In this document: positions 35,451 to 43,168 of the stretch, one piece after another
How the letters are laid out: every line of letters begins with the position of its first letter
Position numbering within the stretch: the first letter of the stretch is position 1
Source of the DNA: a virus
Length of the DNA stretch: 49,559 bases
Direction: 5' to 3' (one strand)
Virus record (IMG/VR): IMGVR_UViG_3300047379_000481
Location: 1 to 49,559 of that record
The notes under the pieces: model-generated
Databases searched by the model: none
What the model saw: the letters and a program-made list of their open reading frames with translations, nothing else
What the model was told of the DNA's origin: nothing
Position numbers and translations under genes: made by a program

Positions 35451-35912
35451 ATGCCTTACTCTGGAAAATATAAACCAGCCTACCCACGGAAGTATAAGGG
35501 CAATCCCACTAATATTATTTATCGTAGTTTGTGGGAGCGTAAGTTCATGGACTTCTGTGATCATAATAACAGTATCATTGAGTGGGGTAGTGAGGAAATA
35601 ATTATTCCTTACCGTTGCCCTACTGATGGGAGAGTTCATAGATACTATCCAGACTTCTACATCAAAGTCAAGTCACGCACTGGGCAGGCAAAGAAGTACA
35701 TCATTGAAGTGAAACCAAAGAAACAAACACAAAAACCTAATGAGAAACCGAAACGCAGAACAGCTGCCTGGAAAAGAGAAGTTCTAACTTACATAAAGAA
35801 TCGCGCTAAATGGGACGCGGCGGAGGACTTCTGTGAGGACAGGCAAATGTCATTTGTAATCCTCAACGAAGATCACCTAGGGATAAAGAACAATGGCAAG
35901 AAGAAACGCTAA
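35451..35912 (+). CDS. 4: Head completion protein gp4
   Basis: From the ATG at 35451 (MPYSGKYKPAYPRKYKGNPT) the 153-residue protein matches T4 gp4 (gp50). It has the basic N-terminus, YRSLWERKFMDFCDHNNSII, WGSEEIIIPY, and a nuclease-like core HRYYPDFYIKVK...YIIEVKPKKQ with a P-D...E-V-K arrangement. An ATG 15 bases earlier is possible. gp4 seals the DNA-filled head before tail joining. It overlaps the next gene by 20 bases and opens the only plus-strand operon in the window. Confidence 0.88.
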   Translation: MPYSGKYKPAYPRKYKGNPTNIIYRSLWERKFMDFCDHNNSIIEWGSEEIIIPYRCPTDGRVHRYYPDFYIKVKSRTGQAKKYIIEVKPKKQTQKPNEKPKRRTAAWKREVLTYIKNRAKWDAAEDFCEDRQMSFVILNEDHLGIKNNGKKKR

Positions 35913-36564
35913 AGGATTTGGAAACACTAGTAACAAGTACACTACCATCTTTGAGAAGGTTAGTGATGCTACAGGAGGAGACAAGAAGTCTCTTGGTTGG
36001 TACAAAGGTAAAGTAAAACAACTAGCATCAACATACGAAGCAACACCAACTAAACTGTTGCGTCAAGAGAAGAGAGATGCTAATGATCAGGTGCAGGATG
36101 AGAATCTACTACGCATGAAAGTAAGAGAGGGTCACCTATACTTCTTTGAATACAAGGCAAAATCAAAGTGGTTGCCATACTACGATAGGTTTCCACTCGT
36201 CTATGTTATCAAGCAAGACGGAGAAGGATTCTATGGTGCCAACCTACATTACATCAGACCAAAGAGAAGAGTCAAGATCATACAGAAGTTAGAGAGAGGA
36301 TTGATTGACATGCCTCGAACATTGGTGCATAAATATCTTTATAATCACTGCGAAAGTAAGTTCCTAGATCTTGCTATTGATGAGTGGGAAACTTCCATCT
36401 TCTTACCAGTTGAAGACTTCATCATGACTAAAGGTTCAGGTAAACTACCATACGATAAAGAATATGTGTGGGAAGAAACTGAAACAAAATACAATGATCG
36501 TATCAAAGCAACACGAATCATCAAAGGTTATGGTAAACAATCAGATAAGGAGATGGTAACGTAA
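35893..36564 (+). CDS. DNA end protector-like protein (gp2-like, tentative)
   Basis: The 223-residue basic protein contains GWYKGKVKQLASTYEATPTK, then EGHLYFFEYKAKSKWLPYYD, FPLVYVI and GFYGANLHYIRPKRRVK. This L-P-Y-Y-D-x-F-P-L / N-L-H-Y pattern is what I associate with the DNA-end-protector proteins of marine T4-like phages. In T4, gene 2 also lies beside gene 4 and 53, in agreement. gp2 binds DNA ends in the packaged head and shields them from RecBCD. Assignment is by remembered pattern and synteny, not alignment. It shares one base (TAATGG) with gp48. Confidence 0.55.
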   Translation: MARRNAKGFGNTSNKYTTIFEKVSDATGGDKKSLGWYKGKVKQLASTYEATPTKLLRQEKRDANDQVQDENLLRMKVREGHLYFFEYKAKSKWLPYYDRFPLVYVIKQDGEGFYGANLHYIRPKRRVKIIQKLERGLIDMPRTLVHKYLYNHCESKFLDLAIDEWETSIFLPVEDFIMTKGSGKLPYDKEYVWEETETKYNDRIKATRIIKGYGKQSDKEMVT

Positions 36565-37544
36565 TGGCATATAGTGAAGCAGAACAAAAAGATCACCAAT
36601 CGGTAACAGATAGTGCAAAAAAAGGTAAAGTAAATATTATATCAGCTAGAGGAACTGCATTTAATAAAACATCAATACGTTATCCAGAAAAATATGATAT
36701 TGGAGTGGATTCAGACTACGTAGCATTTAAATTCTACGATTATCAACCACCATTCCAGGTTAAAAATAAGAAAGGTGGTGAAGGTGTTGGACGTGCATAT
36801 AATGATTACAACGCTGGTATCCAGAAAGAAAATTTAAAGGAAGCAGAAGGATACCAACCCATCTTCATGTACATGCCCCAAGATATTCAGGGACAGTACG
36901 GTGCAAACTGGGGTGGTGCATCCTTCGGTGTTACTTTCACAAATCTAGCAAGGATGATTGGTAGTGGTGGCATACCAGATCTTGGTTCATTTAACCGAAC
37001 CGTTCAGGGTGTTTTAACTGGACCAAAAGTTGCTGGATTTAAAATGGCAGTCGATAACTTAAACAAAGGTCTTGGAAGTAGTGTAAGTTTATCACAATTG
37101 ATGAGTGGTGTCAGTGGCACCATCGTCAACCCAAACGTAGAAATGATGTATGAATCCCCAGAGATGAGAGGGTTTCAATTAAGATTCAAGATGCAAGCAA
37201 GGAGTGCTCTGGAAGCGACAGCAATCAAAACACTTTGCTATCAATTCAAGAAAGCATTACATGCTAGTTACGGTGGTCAAACTTTTGGTGGTCTTGCAGA
37301 AACAAGTGGATTCATTACCGTACCTAAACTCTGTCAGGTATCATTCATGACTGGTACAAGTTTGAATCAATATGTACCACAATACAAACCATGTGCTATT
37401 ACTCAAGTAGATATTAACTACACTCCTGATGGTGCATGGGCATCTCTAACTGATGGTGCGCCAGTTGCTACAGAGTTAGCAGTAACATTCAAAGAAACCA
37501 AGCTCATCTACTCACAAGAAATCACCATGGGAGCTTCTTACTGA
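36564..37544 (+). CDS. 48: Baseplate tail tube cap gp48
   Basis: This 326-residue protein matches T4-like gp48. The N-terminal half has YMPQDIQGQYGANWGGASFG; the C-terminal half has NPNVEMMYESPEMRGFQLRF, then ALEATAIKTLCYQFKKALHA and a final beta part with NYTPDGAWASLTDGAPVATE. gp48 caps the baseplate hub and seeds the tail tube. It lies between the gp2-like gene and gp53, overlapping each by a single base, consistent with one co-translated baseplate unit. Confidence 0.8.
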   Translation: MAYSEAEQKDHQSVTDSAKKGKVNIISARGTAFNKTSIRYPEKYDIGVDSDYVAFKFYDYQPPFQVKNKKGGEGVGRAYNDYNAGIQKENLKEAEGYQPIFMYMPQDIQGQYGANWGGASFGVTFTNLARMIGSGGIPDLGSFNRTVQGVLTGPKVAGFKMAVDNLNKGLGSSVSLSQLMSGVSGTIVNPNVEMMYESPEMRGFQLRFKMQARSALEATAIKTLCYQFKKALHASYGGQTFGGLAETSGFITVPKLCQVSFMTGTSLNQYVPQYKPCAITQVDINYTPDGAWASLTDGAPVATELAVTFKETKLIYSQEITMGASY

Positions 37545-38233
37545 TGCCAATGTTTAATTACATTCCTGATGTCAAGTATGATGTCAAACCAGTACAATAT
37601 CCTTTCACTCAATCGGATTTTGTTACAGCAAAGAATTTCTTCAGGAGATTTGAACTCAATCCTGACGTATATAACTATGCATTGTACTACACCAAGTATG
37701 CAGTCCTAGATGGGGAACGTATCGATAACGTTGCCAAAAAATTCTACGGCAGATCATCTTACGATTGGATCATTGTCATCACAAATAATATTATCAACCC
37801 ATTAACTGACTGGCCTATGTCAGACAATGCAGTGAGAAAGTTTGCCGAGCAGAAGTATAATGATCCTTACTCGGAGATTTTATACTATGAAACAGAAGAG
37901 GTGAAGACTGGTTCCAACCTGGTTGGTGATCTATCCAGTAAAAAACTTCCTGTAATAGCATTGGAAGGTGGACTAAAAGTATCGAAGAAGTTCTATGATA
38001 GTCCATTCACTTATTATGATGGCACAAATAACGTCACTGTTCTTGGTTCTAGTGTATCCAAAGGGGTCACTGCTATTGACCATGAGTTAGCAGTAAACGA
38101 AAAGAAAAGAGAAATCTACTTATTGAATGGTGGATTTGTATCTGGATTCATCAAAGAGTTTAAGAAGAAGAATCTCTACAGTGCAAAGTCCACAGACTTT
38201 ATTAATTCAAGGCTTAAAAAAACGGGGGTGTGA
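37544..38233 (+). CDS. 53: Baseplate wedge subunit gp53
   Basis: The 229-residue protein has the gp53 hallmarks: MPMFNYIPDVKYDVKPVQYP, a LysM-like segment ERIDNVAKKFYGRSSYDWII, and ITNNIINPLTDWPMS. gp53 clamps the wedges around the hub in T4. It starts on the last base of gp48 (TGATG) and is the last gene of the plus-strand island. It ends about 7 bp before a GC-rich hairpin that also terminates the facing gp32 operon. Confidence 0.85.
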   Translation: MPMFNYIPDVKYDVKPVQYPFTQSDFVTAKNFFRRFELNPDVYNYALYYTKYAVLDGERIDNVAKKFYGRSSYDWIIVITNNIINPLTDWPMSDNAVRKFAEQKYNDPYSEILYYETEEVKTGSNLVGDLSSKKLPVIALEGGLKVSKKFYDSPFTYYDGTNNVTVLGSSVSKGVTAIDHELAVNEKKREIYLLNGGFVSGFIKEFKKKNLYSAKSTDFINSRLKKTGV

Positions 38234-38240
38234 CCCCCCG
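38216..38240 (-). terminator. Terminator of the gp32 operon, facing gp53
   Basis: CGGGGGT pairs with ACCCCCCG (one bulged C) and the minus strand continues with seven Ts. On the plus strand the U-run is weak, so it serves the minus strand best, but it lies between two convergent operons. Confidence 0.75.
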
Positions 38241-38248
38241 AAATTTAT

Positions 38249-38365
38249 TCATCGTATGAACTTGTCCATACGAAGTTTAATGTAATACATTCCGATGACC
38301 CATACGGAGAAGAGGAACCCCTCCCCGTAGGACATGGAGTTCCAAGCGTGTACTGCTTCTCCCAT
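38249..38365 (-). CDS. Small membrane-like protein (38 aa) after gp32
   Basis: The ORF starts on the last base of the gp32 stop (TGATG) and reads MGEAVHAWNSMSYGEGFLFS then VWVIGMYYIKLRMDKFIR. A hydrophobic stretch (GFLFSVWVIGMYYIKL) could span a membrane, followed by a basic tail. It ends 9 bp before a terminator. Coupling and position make it credible despite its size; no family is recognised. Confidence 0.55.
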   Translation of the reverse strand: MGEAVHAWNSMSYGEGFLFSVWVIGMYYIKLRMDKFIR

Positions 38366-39261
38366 CACTCCTCTGCCAGACGTTGGAAGTATGATAGTGC
38401 ATCATCATCTGCAGTATCAGTAGCAGGGACGCTGGGTGCTGATTGAGTGATGTCAGGATCGTTAAACCCACCAGTGGTAGGGATAGGATCTGCTTCCTCT
38501 TCGTACTGTGCCTGTTGGACAGGACGTGAGACACCAAGCACTGTGTTCATACGAGTCTCAATCTCATCATATGATTTGAATTGATCGTTAGTAGTGAATG
38601 CTTCCAGACTGTGTGCTTGCTTCCACAATGATTCCATCTCGTCATCATCAGCACTCAATGCTGTAGGTGCTGCGAACTCGGAAGCATCATAGTTCCAGTA
38701 ACCACCGATGGTACGGATCTTCAGTTTGAAGTTAGCACCTTCCCACAAGTCAAAAGGATTGATAGGGGTTTCATCATCGAACTCGGGTTGCATTGCAGCA
38801 AGAACCTTATCGTGGATCTTCTTGCCATACTTGTACAGGAATACCTTGCCTTCGTTGTCAGGATTAGCAGAATCCTTGACGACATAGATGTTGCTGTAGT
38901 AAGAGAGTTTACGTTTGCGATTACGTGCGATCTCTTTATCGCTTTCTACTCCACTGTTCCAGAGTTTGTTGTTGGCGGCACAGACAGGGCACTGCTCACC
39001 TTTAGTGGTGGGGCAGTTGTCAATCAACCAACCACCAGGACCTTGGAAGGCATGGTTGTAGAGCTTTGCCCAAGGAAGAGACTCTCCCTCTGGTGCTGGT
39101 AGGAAACGGACGACTGCGTAACCATTACCAGTAGCGTCAAGTGCGGGCTTCCAGAGACGATCGTCGCCACTGCTGTTTGCATTGGTGGACTTCTGAAGTT
39201 CCTTCTGCAGGAAATCAAAGTTGCTCTGGGACTTGCGCTTTAGTTCTGCGAAATTAGACAT
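38365..39261 (-). CDS. 32: Single-stranded DNA-binding protein gp32
   Basis: The 298-residue protein matches gp32. It has a basic N-terminal cooperativity domain (MSNFAELKRKSQSNFDFLQK). The core has the zinc site H70, C83, C91, C94 in NHAFQGPGG...DNCPTTKGEQCPVC and aromatic RKRKLSYYSNIYVV strands. The C-terminus is acidic and flexible (ADDDEMESLWK ... TADDDALSYFQRLAEE). gp32 coats ssDNA at the replication fork and recruits partners through its acidic tail. A strong sigma-70 promoter at 39557-39585 drives it with the 73-aa gene. Confidence 0.93.
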   Translation of the reverse strand: MSNFAELKRKSQSNFDFLQKELQKSTNANSSGDDRLWKPALDATGNGYAVVRFLPAPEGESLPWAKLYNHAFQGPGGWLIDNCPTTKGEQCPVCAANNKLWNSGVESDKEIARNRKRKLSYYSNIYVVKDSANPDNEGKVFLYKYGKKIHDKVLAAMQPEFDDETPINPFDLWEGANFKLKIRTIGGYWNYDASEFAAPTALSADDDEMESLWKQAHSLEAFTTNDQFKSYDEIETRMNTVLGVSRPVQQAQYEEEADPIPTTGGFNDPDITQSAPSVPATDTADDDALSYFQRLAEE

Positions 39262-39294
39262 GGATGTTTGGGTGTTAGGATTTGGCTTGTATGA

Positions 39295-39516
39295 TCAGGA
39301 GAGAGCGTATGCTTTCTCGATCACGGATGTGTAGTCTTTCTTACAGATAGGGAACATAATTGATCCCGTACCCATCATCTCCATGAGCTTATCAAGAACA
39401 CTAGCACAGTAACCACGTTCGGTTACAGTAGCTTCGGTAACTTGAAACTTACGTACCAAGGTATAAAGTTCTCCTGCTTCGTCCATGGAAAGACTGGACA
39501 GATCAAATGTTTTCAT
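39295..39516 (-). CDS. Conserved small protein upstream of gp32 (73 aa)
   Basis: The sequence MKTFDLSSLSMDEAGELYTL leads into VRKFQVTEATVTERGYCASV and ends IEKAYALS. It looks like a compact helical protein. It is the first gene after the promoter/stem-loop and precedes gp32 by 33 bp. I do not recognise a family; position suggests a DNA-metabolism accessory role, but this is inference only. Confidence 0.65.
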   Translation of the reverse strand: MKTFDLSSLSMDEAGELYTLVRKFQVTEATVTERGYCASVLDKLMEMMGTGSIMFPICKKDYTSVIEKAYALS

Positions 39517-39556
39517 GATGTTTCTTTTCTGTTTAAGTGACCCTCGTCACTCTGAC

Positions 39557-39598
39557 ATTATAACACAGGCAGAAGGCGGGGTCAATACCCTTCTGCCT
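39557..39598 (-). promoter_or_regulatory. Sigma-70 promoter embedded in a stem-loop, driving gp32
   Basis: TTGACC and TATAAT are exactly 17 bp apart (39580-39585 and 39557-39562). The -35 sits at the loop edge of a perfect 10-bp inverted repeat, AGGCAGAAGG/CCTTCTGCCT (39567-39576 and 39589-39598). The DUF1825 stop codon is in the same loop. Confidence 0.75.
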
Positions 39599-39923
39599 TG
39601 AGATGCTGACGCATCTCTTCGATCTTTCCGATCAGTTCATCGAACACAACATTGGCGTCCTCACTGTCGGATGCACCGAACATGACAGCAGCTTGTTTAA
39701 TGCTGTCTGCCATTTCAGTTGCCTCTGGATCATCTGACAACTTCAGTCTAGTATAAAAGACTTTCTGTTTCTCGATCATCTCTTGTAAGATATCGAAATA
39801 CTCTAGTTTTTTTACAGGTGCCAATGCGGGGAAAACATGTGCTGCTTTCATGCAATACTCTTGCATCTTGGCAAGTTCTTGCAGGTCTCCTCGGACCATT
39901 TCCGACTGAAAGAAATCACTCAT
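39582..39923 (-). CDS. DUF1825-family protein
   Basis: The 113-residue protein begins MSDFFQSEMVRGDLQELAKM, has a helix-rich middle with YFDILQEMIEKQKVFYTRLK, and ends EMRQHLKAEGY. The pattern F-F-x-S-E-x-V plus the R/K-x-F-x-x-R-x-x-L-S segment matches DUF1825, a family otherwise found in cyanobacteria, of unknown function. It overlaps gp33 by ATGA and its stop codon lies inside the gp32 promoter stem-loop. Confidence 0.75.
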   Translation of the reverse strand: MSDFFQSEMVRGDLQELAKMQEYCMKAAHVFPALAPVKKLEYFDILQEMIEKQKVFYTRLKLSDDPEATEMADSIKQAAVMFGASDSEDANVVFDELIGKIEEMRQHLKAEGY

Positions 39924-40138
39924 ACCAACAATAGTTTAGCTCTACTAGTTTTCTTAATGTAATTTAGTTTCTGTGCATCATACTTAAGTTTTTCCTTAAG
40001 TGGTTTGCTAATCAATTTGGGGACCGATTCGATCTCGATCTCATTTGTTTCACAGTAAAAAACGATTGCATCAATGTAGTTCATTGCATTATCAAAGGCA
40101 ATCTTCTCAACTTCCTGCGAAAATTTCGCAGCTGTCAT
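39920..40138 (-). CDS. 33: Late transcription co-activator gp33
   Basis: The start at 40138 is fixed by a GGAGG 9 nt upstream; longer readings run into the exonuclease. The 72-residue protein MTAAKFSQEVEKIAFDNAMN continues YIDAIVFYCETNEIEIESVP, LISKPLKEKL and KLNYIKKTSRAKLLLV. This parallels T4 gp33 (EKMVEEFGMSYLEATTAFLE). gp33 links the late sigma factor gp55 on RNA polymerase to the gp45 clamp. That agrees with the many TATAAATA/CTAAATA motifs in this window. Confidence 0.8.
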   Translation of the reverse strand: MTAAKFSQEVEKIAFDNAMNYIDAIVFYCETNEIEIESVPKLISKPLKEKLKYDAQKLNYIKKTSRAKLLLV

Positions 40139-40142
40139 AAAT

Positions 40143-40835
40143 TTATCCTCCAGTTTGTCTAGCATGTTTGTCCTGGTATTCTCGGATGTACTCTTGTAAC
40201 CTAACAAAGTATTCTTTCTTGGGTGGCATAACTTTGACTTGAGTGTCGCCATTTTCACAAGCAACAATCGTCACCAACTTCTTTACTGTTACTCCATACA
40301 CTTCCTGTAGCATACATGCGTATCCACATTCTTGTACAAAATAGTCGTAAAGATATTGCTCTCGTTTTGGTGCTTCTGCTGTCTTGAAATCAATGATAGA
40401 CAGTTCCCCTTCATACTCTGCAATGCAGTCCACTCGTCCTGCAATTTGTAAATAGTCAGAGTATAACGCCGCCTCTTGTAGGTATACCCTATTTATACGA
40501 TCGAGCACTTCACGAGAAGAGTGGAACATTGTCCACGGTAGTGGCATGTCCTTGTACTTTTTTGTGTCTAACTCGTTGTTGATATAATCCTCAACAAGTT
40601 TGTGATACCTAGTACCACGGGTAGCTCCACGAGTAGTTTTTGCTTGCGCTTTTTCTTTACCTACTCGTGCTCTCCATTTAGCAAGACCTGCTTGCTTCCT
40701 TGCATTGTTACTAATCACGGTGGTGATAGAAGGATACTTACCACCAGTAGGAGTGACATAGTATCTCTTCCCATCAATCATCTCTGCTTTCATTTCAATT
40801 GGCAGGATGCCATCTACATGATTAAAAATATGCAT
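40143..40835 (-). CDS. PD-(D/E)XK exonuclease (RecB/MGME1-like)
   Basis: The 230-residue protein contains an N-terminal YPSITTVIS segment, RGTRYHKLVE (R73-G-T..H78), and the catalytic core GRVDCIAEYEGELSIIDFKT with D136, D149 and K151. A downstream Q-x-x-x-Y helix (ECGYACMLQEVYG) is typical of RecB-like nucleases. In T4-like cyanophages this gene stands in the replication cluster and likely trims or degrades DNA. It abuts PhoH by one base and gp33 by its ribosome-binding site. Confidence 0.8.
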   Translation of the reverse strand: MHIFNHVDGILPIEMKAEMIDGKRYYVTPTGGKYPSITTVISNNARKQAGLAKWRARVGKEKAQAKTTRGATRGTRYHKLVEDYINNELDTKKYKDMPLPWTMFHSSREVLDRINRVYLQEAALYSDYLQIAGRVDCIAEYEGELSIIDFKTAEAPKREQYLYDYFVQECGYACMLQEVYGVTVKKLVTIVACENGDTQVKVMPPKKEYFVRLQEYIREYQDKHARQTGG

Positions 40836-41587
40836 TAAAGACCCAAGTTAATTTTGCTAATTAGATACGATTTGACTAGACCAGATCGAACGATGTCCTC
40901 AATGTTGTATTCAACTAAAGAGAACTCTTTCATGTCTTCTAGGATTCTTTGGAAATCAACGATGCCTGTGCGTTCATTGCTCTTCTGCAAGTCAGACTGA
41001 CGGGCATCACCACAGAACATGATCTTTGTATCTTGACCACAACGTGTCATGATTGAATCGAGTTCGTGGAAGTTTAAGTTCTGGCACTCATCGATAAGAA
41101 CAATAGAATTATCTAGTGTAGTACCACGTAGGAATGATGTGGACCAGAATGATACCGTTTCCTGTGCCTTCAGGTTCTCATACAGCATCTCAAAGCTGTT
41201 GTCATCAGGCATCTCGAACATGTATTTTACCATGTTCTTGTATGGAATCTGATAAAGAGATGCTTTATCCTCATGTGTACCAGGAAGGAAACCAATTTCC
41301 CTCGTAGCAACTAGAGAACGTACAATGTATACCTTATCATATGGTGTGTATTCATCTAATACATCACGGAGAGCCAGGTACAAAGCAACAAACGTTTTAC
41401 CTGTACCAGCGCATCCATAAGCATAGATGTTTTGCCCCTTACCATACTCCTCAAACATAATCTTTTGATTATCTGTCAGAGGTTCTACAGGCAACAGATA
41501 AGAAGAATCAATAGGTTTCTTCCTCTTCATCTGTTTGTTTGACATACCATTAATGTCAGGTTGGTTGCGCTTTCTAGATCTAGGCAT
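40835..41587 (-). CDS. phoH: PhoH-like P-loop ATPase
   Basis: From the ATG at 41587 (MPRSRKRNQPDING) the protein has ~250 residues. Walker A is GCAGTGKT (about residues 58-65), Walker B is SIVLIDECQN, and a sensor-like MFCGDARQSD follows. PhoH proteins are ATPases of uncertain cellular role, common in cyanophages and often listed as phosphate-linked. A GTG nine bases earlier is an alternative start. It lies two bases downstream of the small 79-aa gene. The functional link to phosphate is not shown by this sequence. Confidence 0.88.
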   Translation of the reverse strand: MPRSRKRNQPDINGMSNKQMKRKKPIDSSYLLPVEPLTDNQKIMFEEYGKGQNIYAYGCAGTGKTFVALYLALRDVLDEYTPYDKVYIVRSLVATREIGFLPGTHEDKASLYQIPYKNMVKYMFEMPDDNSFEMLYENLKAQETVSFWSTSFLRGTTLDNSIVLIDECQNLNFHELDSIMTRCGQDTKIMFCGDARQSDLQKSNERTGIVDFQRILEDMKEFSLVEYNIEDIVRSGLVKSYLISKINLGL

Positions 41588-41589
41588 AG

Positions 41590-41829
41590 TTACCACTCAA
41601 TAGTTGAATTCCTAATTTTAGATGCACGAGTCATGATATCGTTCCATCCTGGATGAGTCTTACTCATCTTGTTTTTCCAGTCGCCTGCTTCGCCTACGCC
41701 AGCGACACCTGCTTGCCAATCTTTATCCCATTCGGGGTTGGCGTCTTTCCATTCACAATACTCTTTCATTGTCATGGAGAGTTCTTTCTTCTCTCCAGTC
41801 TCCTTATGAATCACTGGGTACGTCGGCAT
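41590..41829 (-). CDS. Conserved small cyanophage protein (79 aa)
   Basis: The start at 41829 (MPTYPVIHKETGEKKELSMT) is preceded by GGAGAAAG. It then reads MKEYCEWKDANPEWDKDWQA and ends SKIRNSTIEW. The first lines resemble short zinc-ribbon-like proteins of cyanophages, although only one cysteine remains. It overlaps the 76-aa gene above by 26 bases. Function unknown. Confidence 0.7.
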   Translation of the reverse strand: MPTYPVIHKETGEKKELSMTMKEYCEWKDANPEWDKDWQAGVAGVGEAGDWKNKMSKTHPGWNDIMTRASKIRNSTIEW

Positions 41830-42034
41830 TTTCTTTCTCCTTTTTATTAAAACCAAATGGACCTGCTGCCTGTTCTTCTAGTGCTAGCTTCAATGCAACA
41901 CCACCGATTGCTTCCATACATTTAAGAACATCTTCTGTCCTGGCACCTTCACCAAGTTCTTTGGCAACGTACCAATACTTTGGCCAGAATGTTTCTCCTG
42001 CTCTTTGATAATCATCTAGTGTAAGTAATTTCAT
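41804..42034 (-). CDS. Hypothetical protein coupled to thyX (76 aa)
   Basis: The ATG at 42034 overlaps the thyX stop (ATGA). The protein begins MKLLTLDDYQRAGETFWPKY, has an A/G-rich helical middle (MEAIGGVALKLALEEQAAG) and a charged tail. No family is recognised. Position between thyX and the small basic gene suggests a co-expressed nucleotide or replication accessory. Confidence 0.65.
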   Translation of the reverse strand: MKLLTLDDYQRAGETFWPKYWYVAKELGEGARTEDVLKCMEAIGGVALKLALEEQAAGPFGFNKKEKENADVPSDS

Positions 42035-42669
42035 AACCAATCTAGTGCTTCGGATACTGTAGGGAATTGTTTAATAAAGATGCTACGTGCGCCTTCCGCA
42101 ATATCCATGTGTTCTTTCTGTGTTCCATGTGCAGAACGCAGTTGAATATAATGAATCCACGAACGACATGAGCCTGTCATGTAGATCTTTGTTGGTACGG
42201 CAAGAGGAAGCACGAAACGAGCACACTCCTTTGCAATATTTCTATCAAGCATTTCTTGATAGAGTTTCATTCCTGCATCAAAGTGCTGTTGCATTTTGAT
42301 CTGGAATTCTTGCTTAACAAAAGGGTCAATGTCATCGATAGAGTTCTGTCGATTCTTTGAGTCCTGACGGCGTAGTTCAGGAAGAGGAATTGTTTCAGCT
42401 AGTAGAGATGAATCTGCATACCGTTGAGAAAACTCTTGATATGTAAATGATCTATGCCGTAGCACTTGAGCTGCCACACCTCGTGTTGTATTTATCTCAA
42501 GAGTCATGTATGCCTGCTCAAACACAGACCAGTGCTGGTGTTTGACGCAATACTTAAGGAGTCCCGCTACCTTCGGGTTCTCCTGGTTCGCTGGATTGCT
42601 CACCCTCGCTACGTACCCCATCATCTTCTCTGCTTCTGGAGTTACGCTTATCAGATTTACTGATGTCAT
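42031..42669 (-). CDS. thyX: Flavin-dependent thymidylate synthase ThyX
   Basis: From the ATG at 42669 the 212-residue protein shows the ThyX signature RHRSFTYQEFSQRY (R-H-R-x7-S), with WSVFEQAYMTLEI before it and RSWIHYIQLRSAHGTQKEHM after. It makes dTMP from dUMP using FADH2 and methylene-tetrahydrofolate, boosting thymidine supply for phage DNA. The start is chosen over TTG at 42675 because of the AGGAAAGGA upstream. The first 116 bp overlap the preceding ORF in another frame. Confidence 0.92.
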   Translation of the reverse strand: MTSVNLISVTPEAEKMMGYVARVSNPANQENPKVAGLLKYCVKHQHWSVFEQAYMTLEINTTRGVAAQVLRHRSFTYQEFSQRYADSSLLAETIPLPELRRQDSKNRQNSIDDIDPFVKQEFQIKMQQHFDAGMKLYQEMLDRNIAKECARFVLPLAVPTKIYMTGSCRSWIHYIQLRSAHGTQKEHMDIAEGARSIFIKQFPTVSEALDWL

Positions 42670-42829
42670 ACCCAAATCCTTTCCTCTTTTGTTCTTGTTT
42701 AATTAGTTCTCTTTCAAGCATGGCATCATAAAGATCACTCACTGACCGCTGAACTTCTTCGTTAGTCATTGTATTGAGTTGTTCTTTCATTGCTTTCTTG
42801 AGTGCTCGCACCCTCGGTAGCTTCTTCAT
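42554..42829 (-). CDS. Hypothetical basic protein (91 aa) overlapping thyX
   Basis: The N-terminal half is plausible coding sequence (MKKLPRVRALKKAMKEQLNT ... VSDLYDAMLERELIKQEQKR). The C-terminal ~40 residues, low-complexity GEQSSEPGEPEGSGTP, lie over the start of thyX. A sigma-70-like promoter is 22 bp upstream. I see no strong Shine-Dalgarno. The gene may be real with an overlapping tail, or the extended end may be incidental. Confidence 0.5.
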   Translation of the reverse strand: MKKLPRVRALKKAMKEQLNTMTNEEVQRSVSDLYDAMLERELIKQEQKRKGFGYDISKSDKRNSRSREDDGVRSEGEQSSEPGEPEGSGTP

Positions 42830-42850
42830 ACGTATGTTAAAGACCTATAC

Positions 42851-42879
42851 ATTATAGCATAAAAAAAGAGGGGTCGCAA
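42851..42879 (-). promoter_or_regulatory. Sigma-70-like promoter overlapping a terminator
   Basis: On the minus strand TTGCGA and TATAAT are separated by 17 bp. The -35 lies in the loop of the terminator hairpin at 42868-42885. It would start transcription ~15 nt before the 91-aa gene leading to thyX and phoH. Confidence 0.55.
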
Positions 42880-42885
42880 CCCCTC
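42868..42885 (-). terminator. Rho-independent terminator after the 42893-43168 gene
   Basis: GAGGGGT pairs with ACCCCTC around TGCG on the minus strand, followed by seven Ts. It overlaps the next promoter's -35. Confidence 0.8.
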
Positions 42886-42892
42886 GAAAAAA

Positions 42893-43168
42893 TTAAGTCA
42901 AAATTTGTTTACAGATTCGTTTACATTGTGATTGATCGAGAGCATCACATTCTATTAGGCATTCATAGTAGTCATCTAGTTTTTCATTTTCAGATTCGAG
43001 ATCATCAATTGTGTGTTGAAAATGTTTCCATTCACCTAACTGATTGCGTGATAATAGTGCATGCATGTTTCCACCTCGTGTTCGTTTGGGCTCATAATGT
43101 AAGAGGGTTCTGGGTTCACTTTTTTCACCTATTTTCGCTACTGTATATATGTCTTTAAACGGTAACAT
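42893..43168 (-). CDS. Hypothetical protein (91 aa)
   Basis: The sequence MLPFKDIYTVAKIGEKSEPR includes HYEPKRTRGG, then a long acidic helix (TIDDLESENEKLDDYYECLI) and four cysteines in a C-terminal CDALDQSQCKRICKQ stretch. No family is recognised. It stands alone between two terminators (43184-43209 and 42868-42885), so it is probably a single-gene transcript or read-through product. Confidence 0.65.
   Translation of the reverse strand: MLPFKDIYTVAKIGEKSEPRTLLHYEPKRTRGGNMHALLSRNQLGEWKHFQHTIDDLESENEKLDDYYECLIECDALDQSQCKRICKQILT

Noticed and set aside
40490-40497. TATAAATA inside the exonuclease gene
   Set aside because: It is over 350 bp from the next start codon. Such 8-base matches are expected by chance in AT-rich DNA, so I do not call it a promoter.
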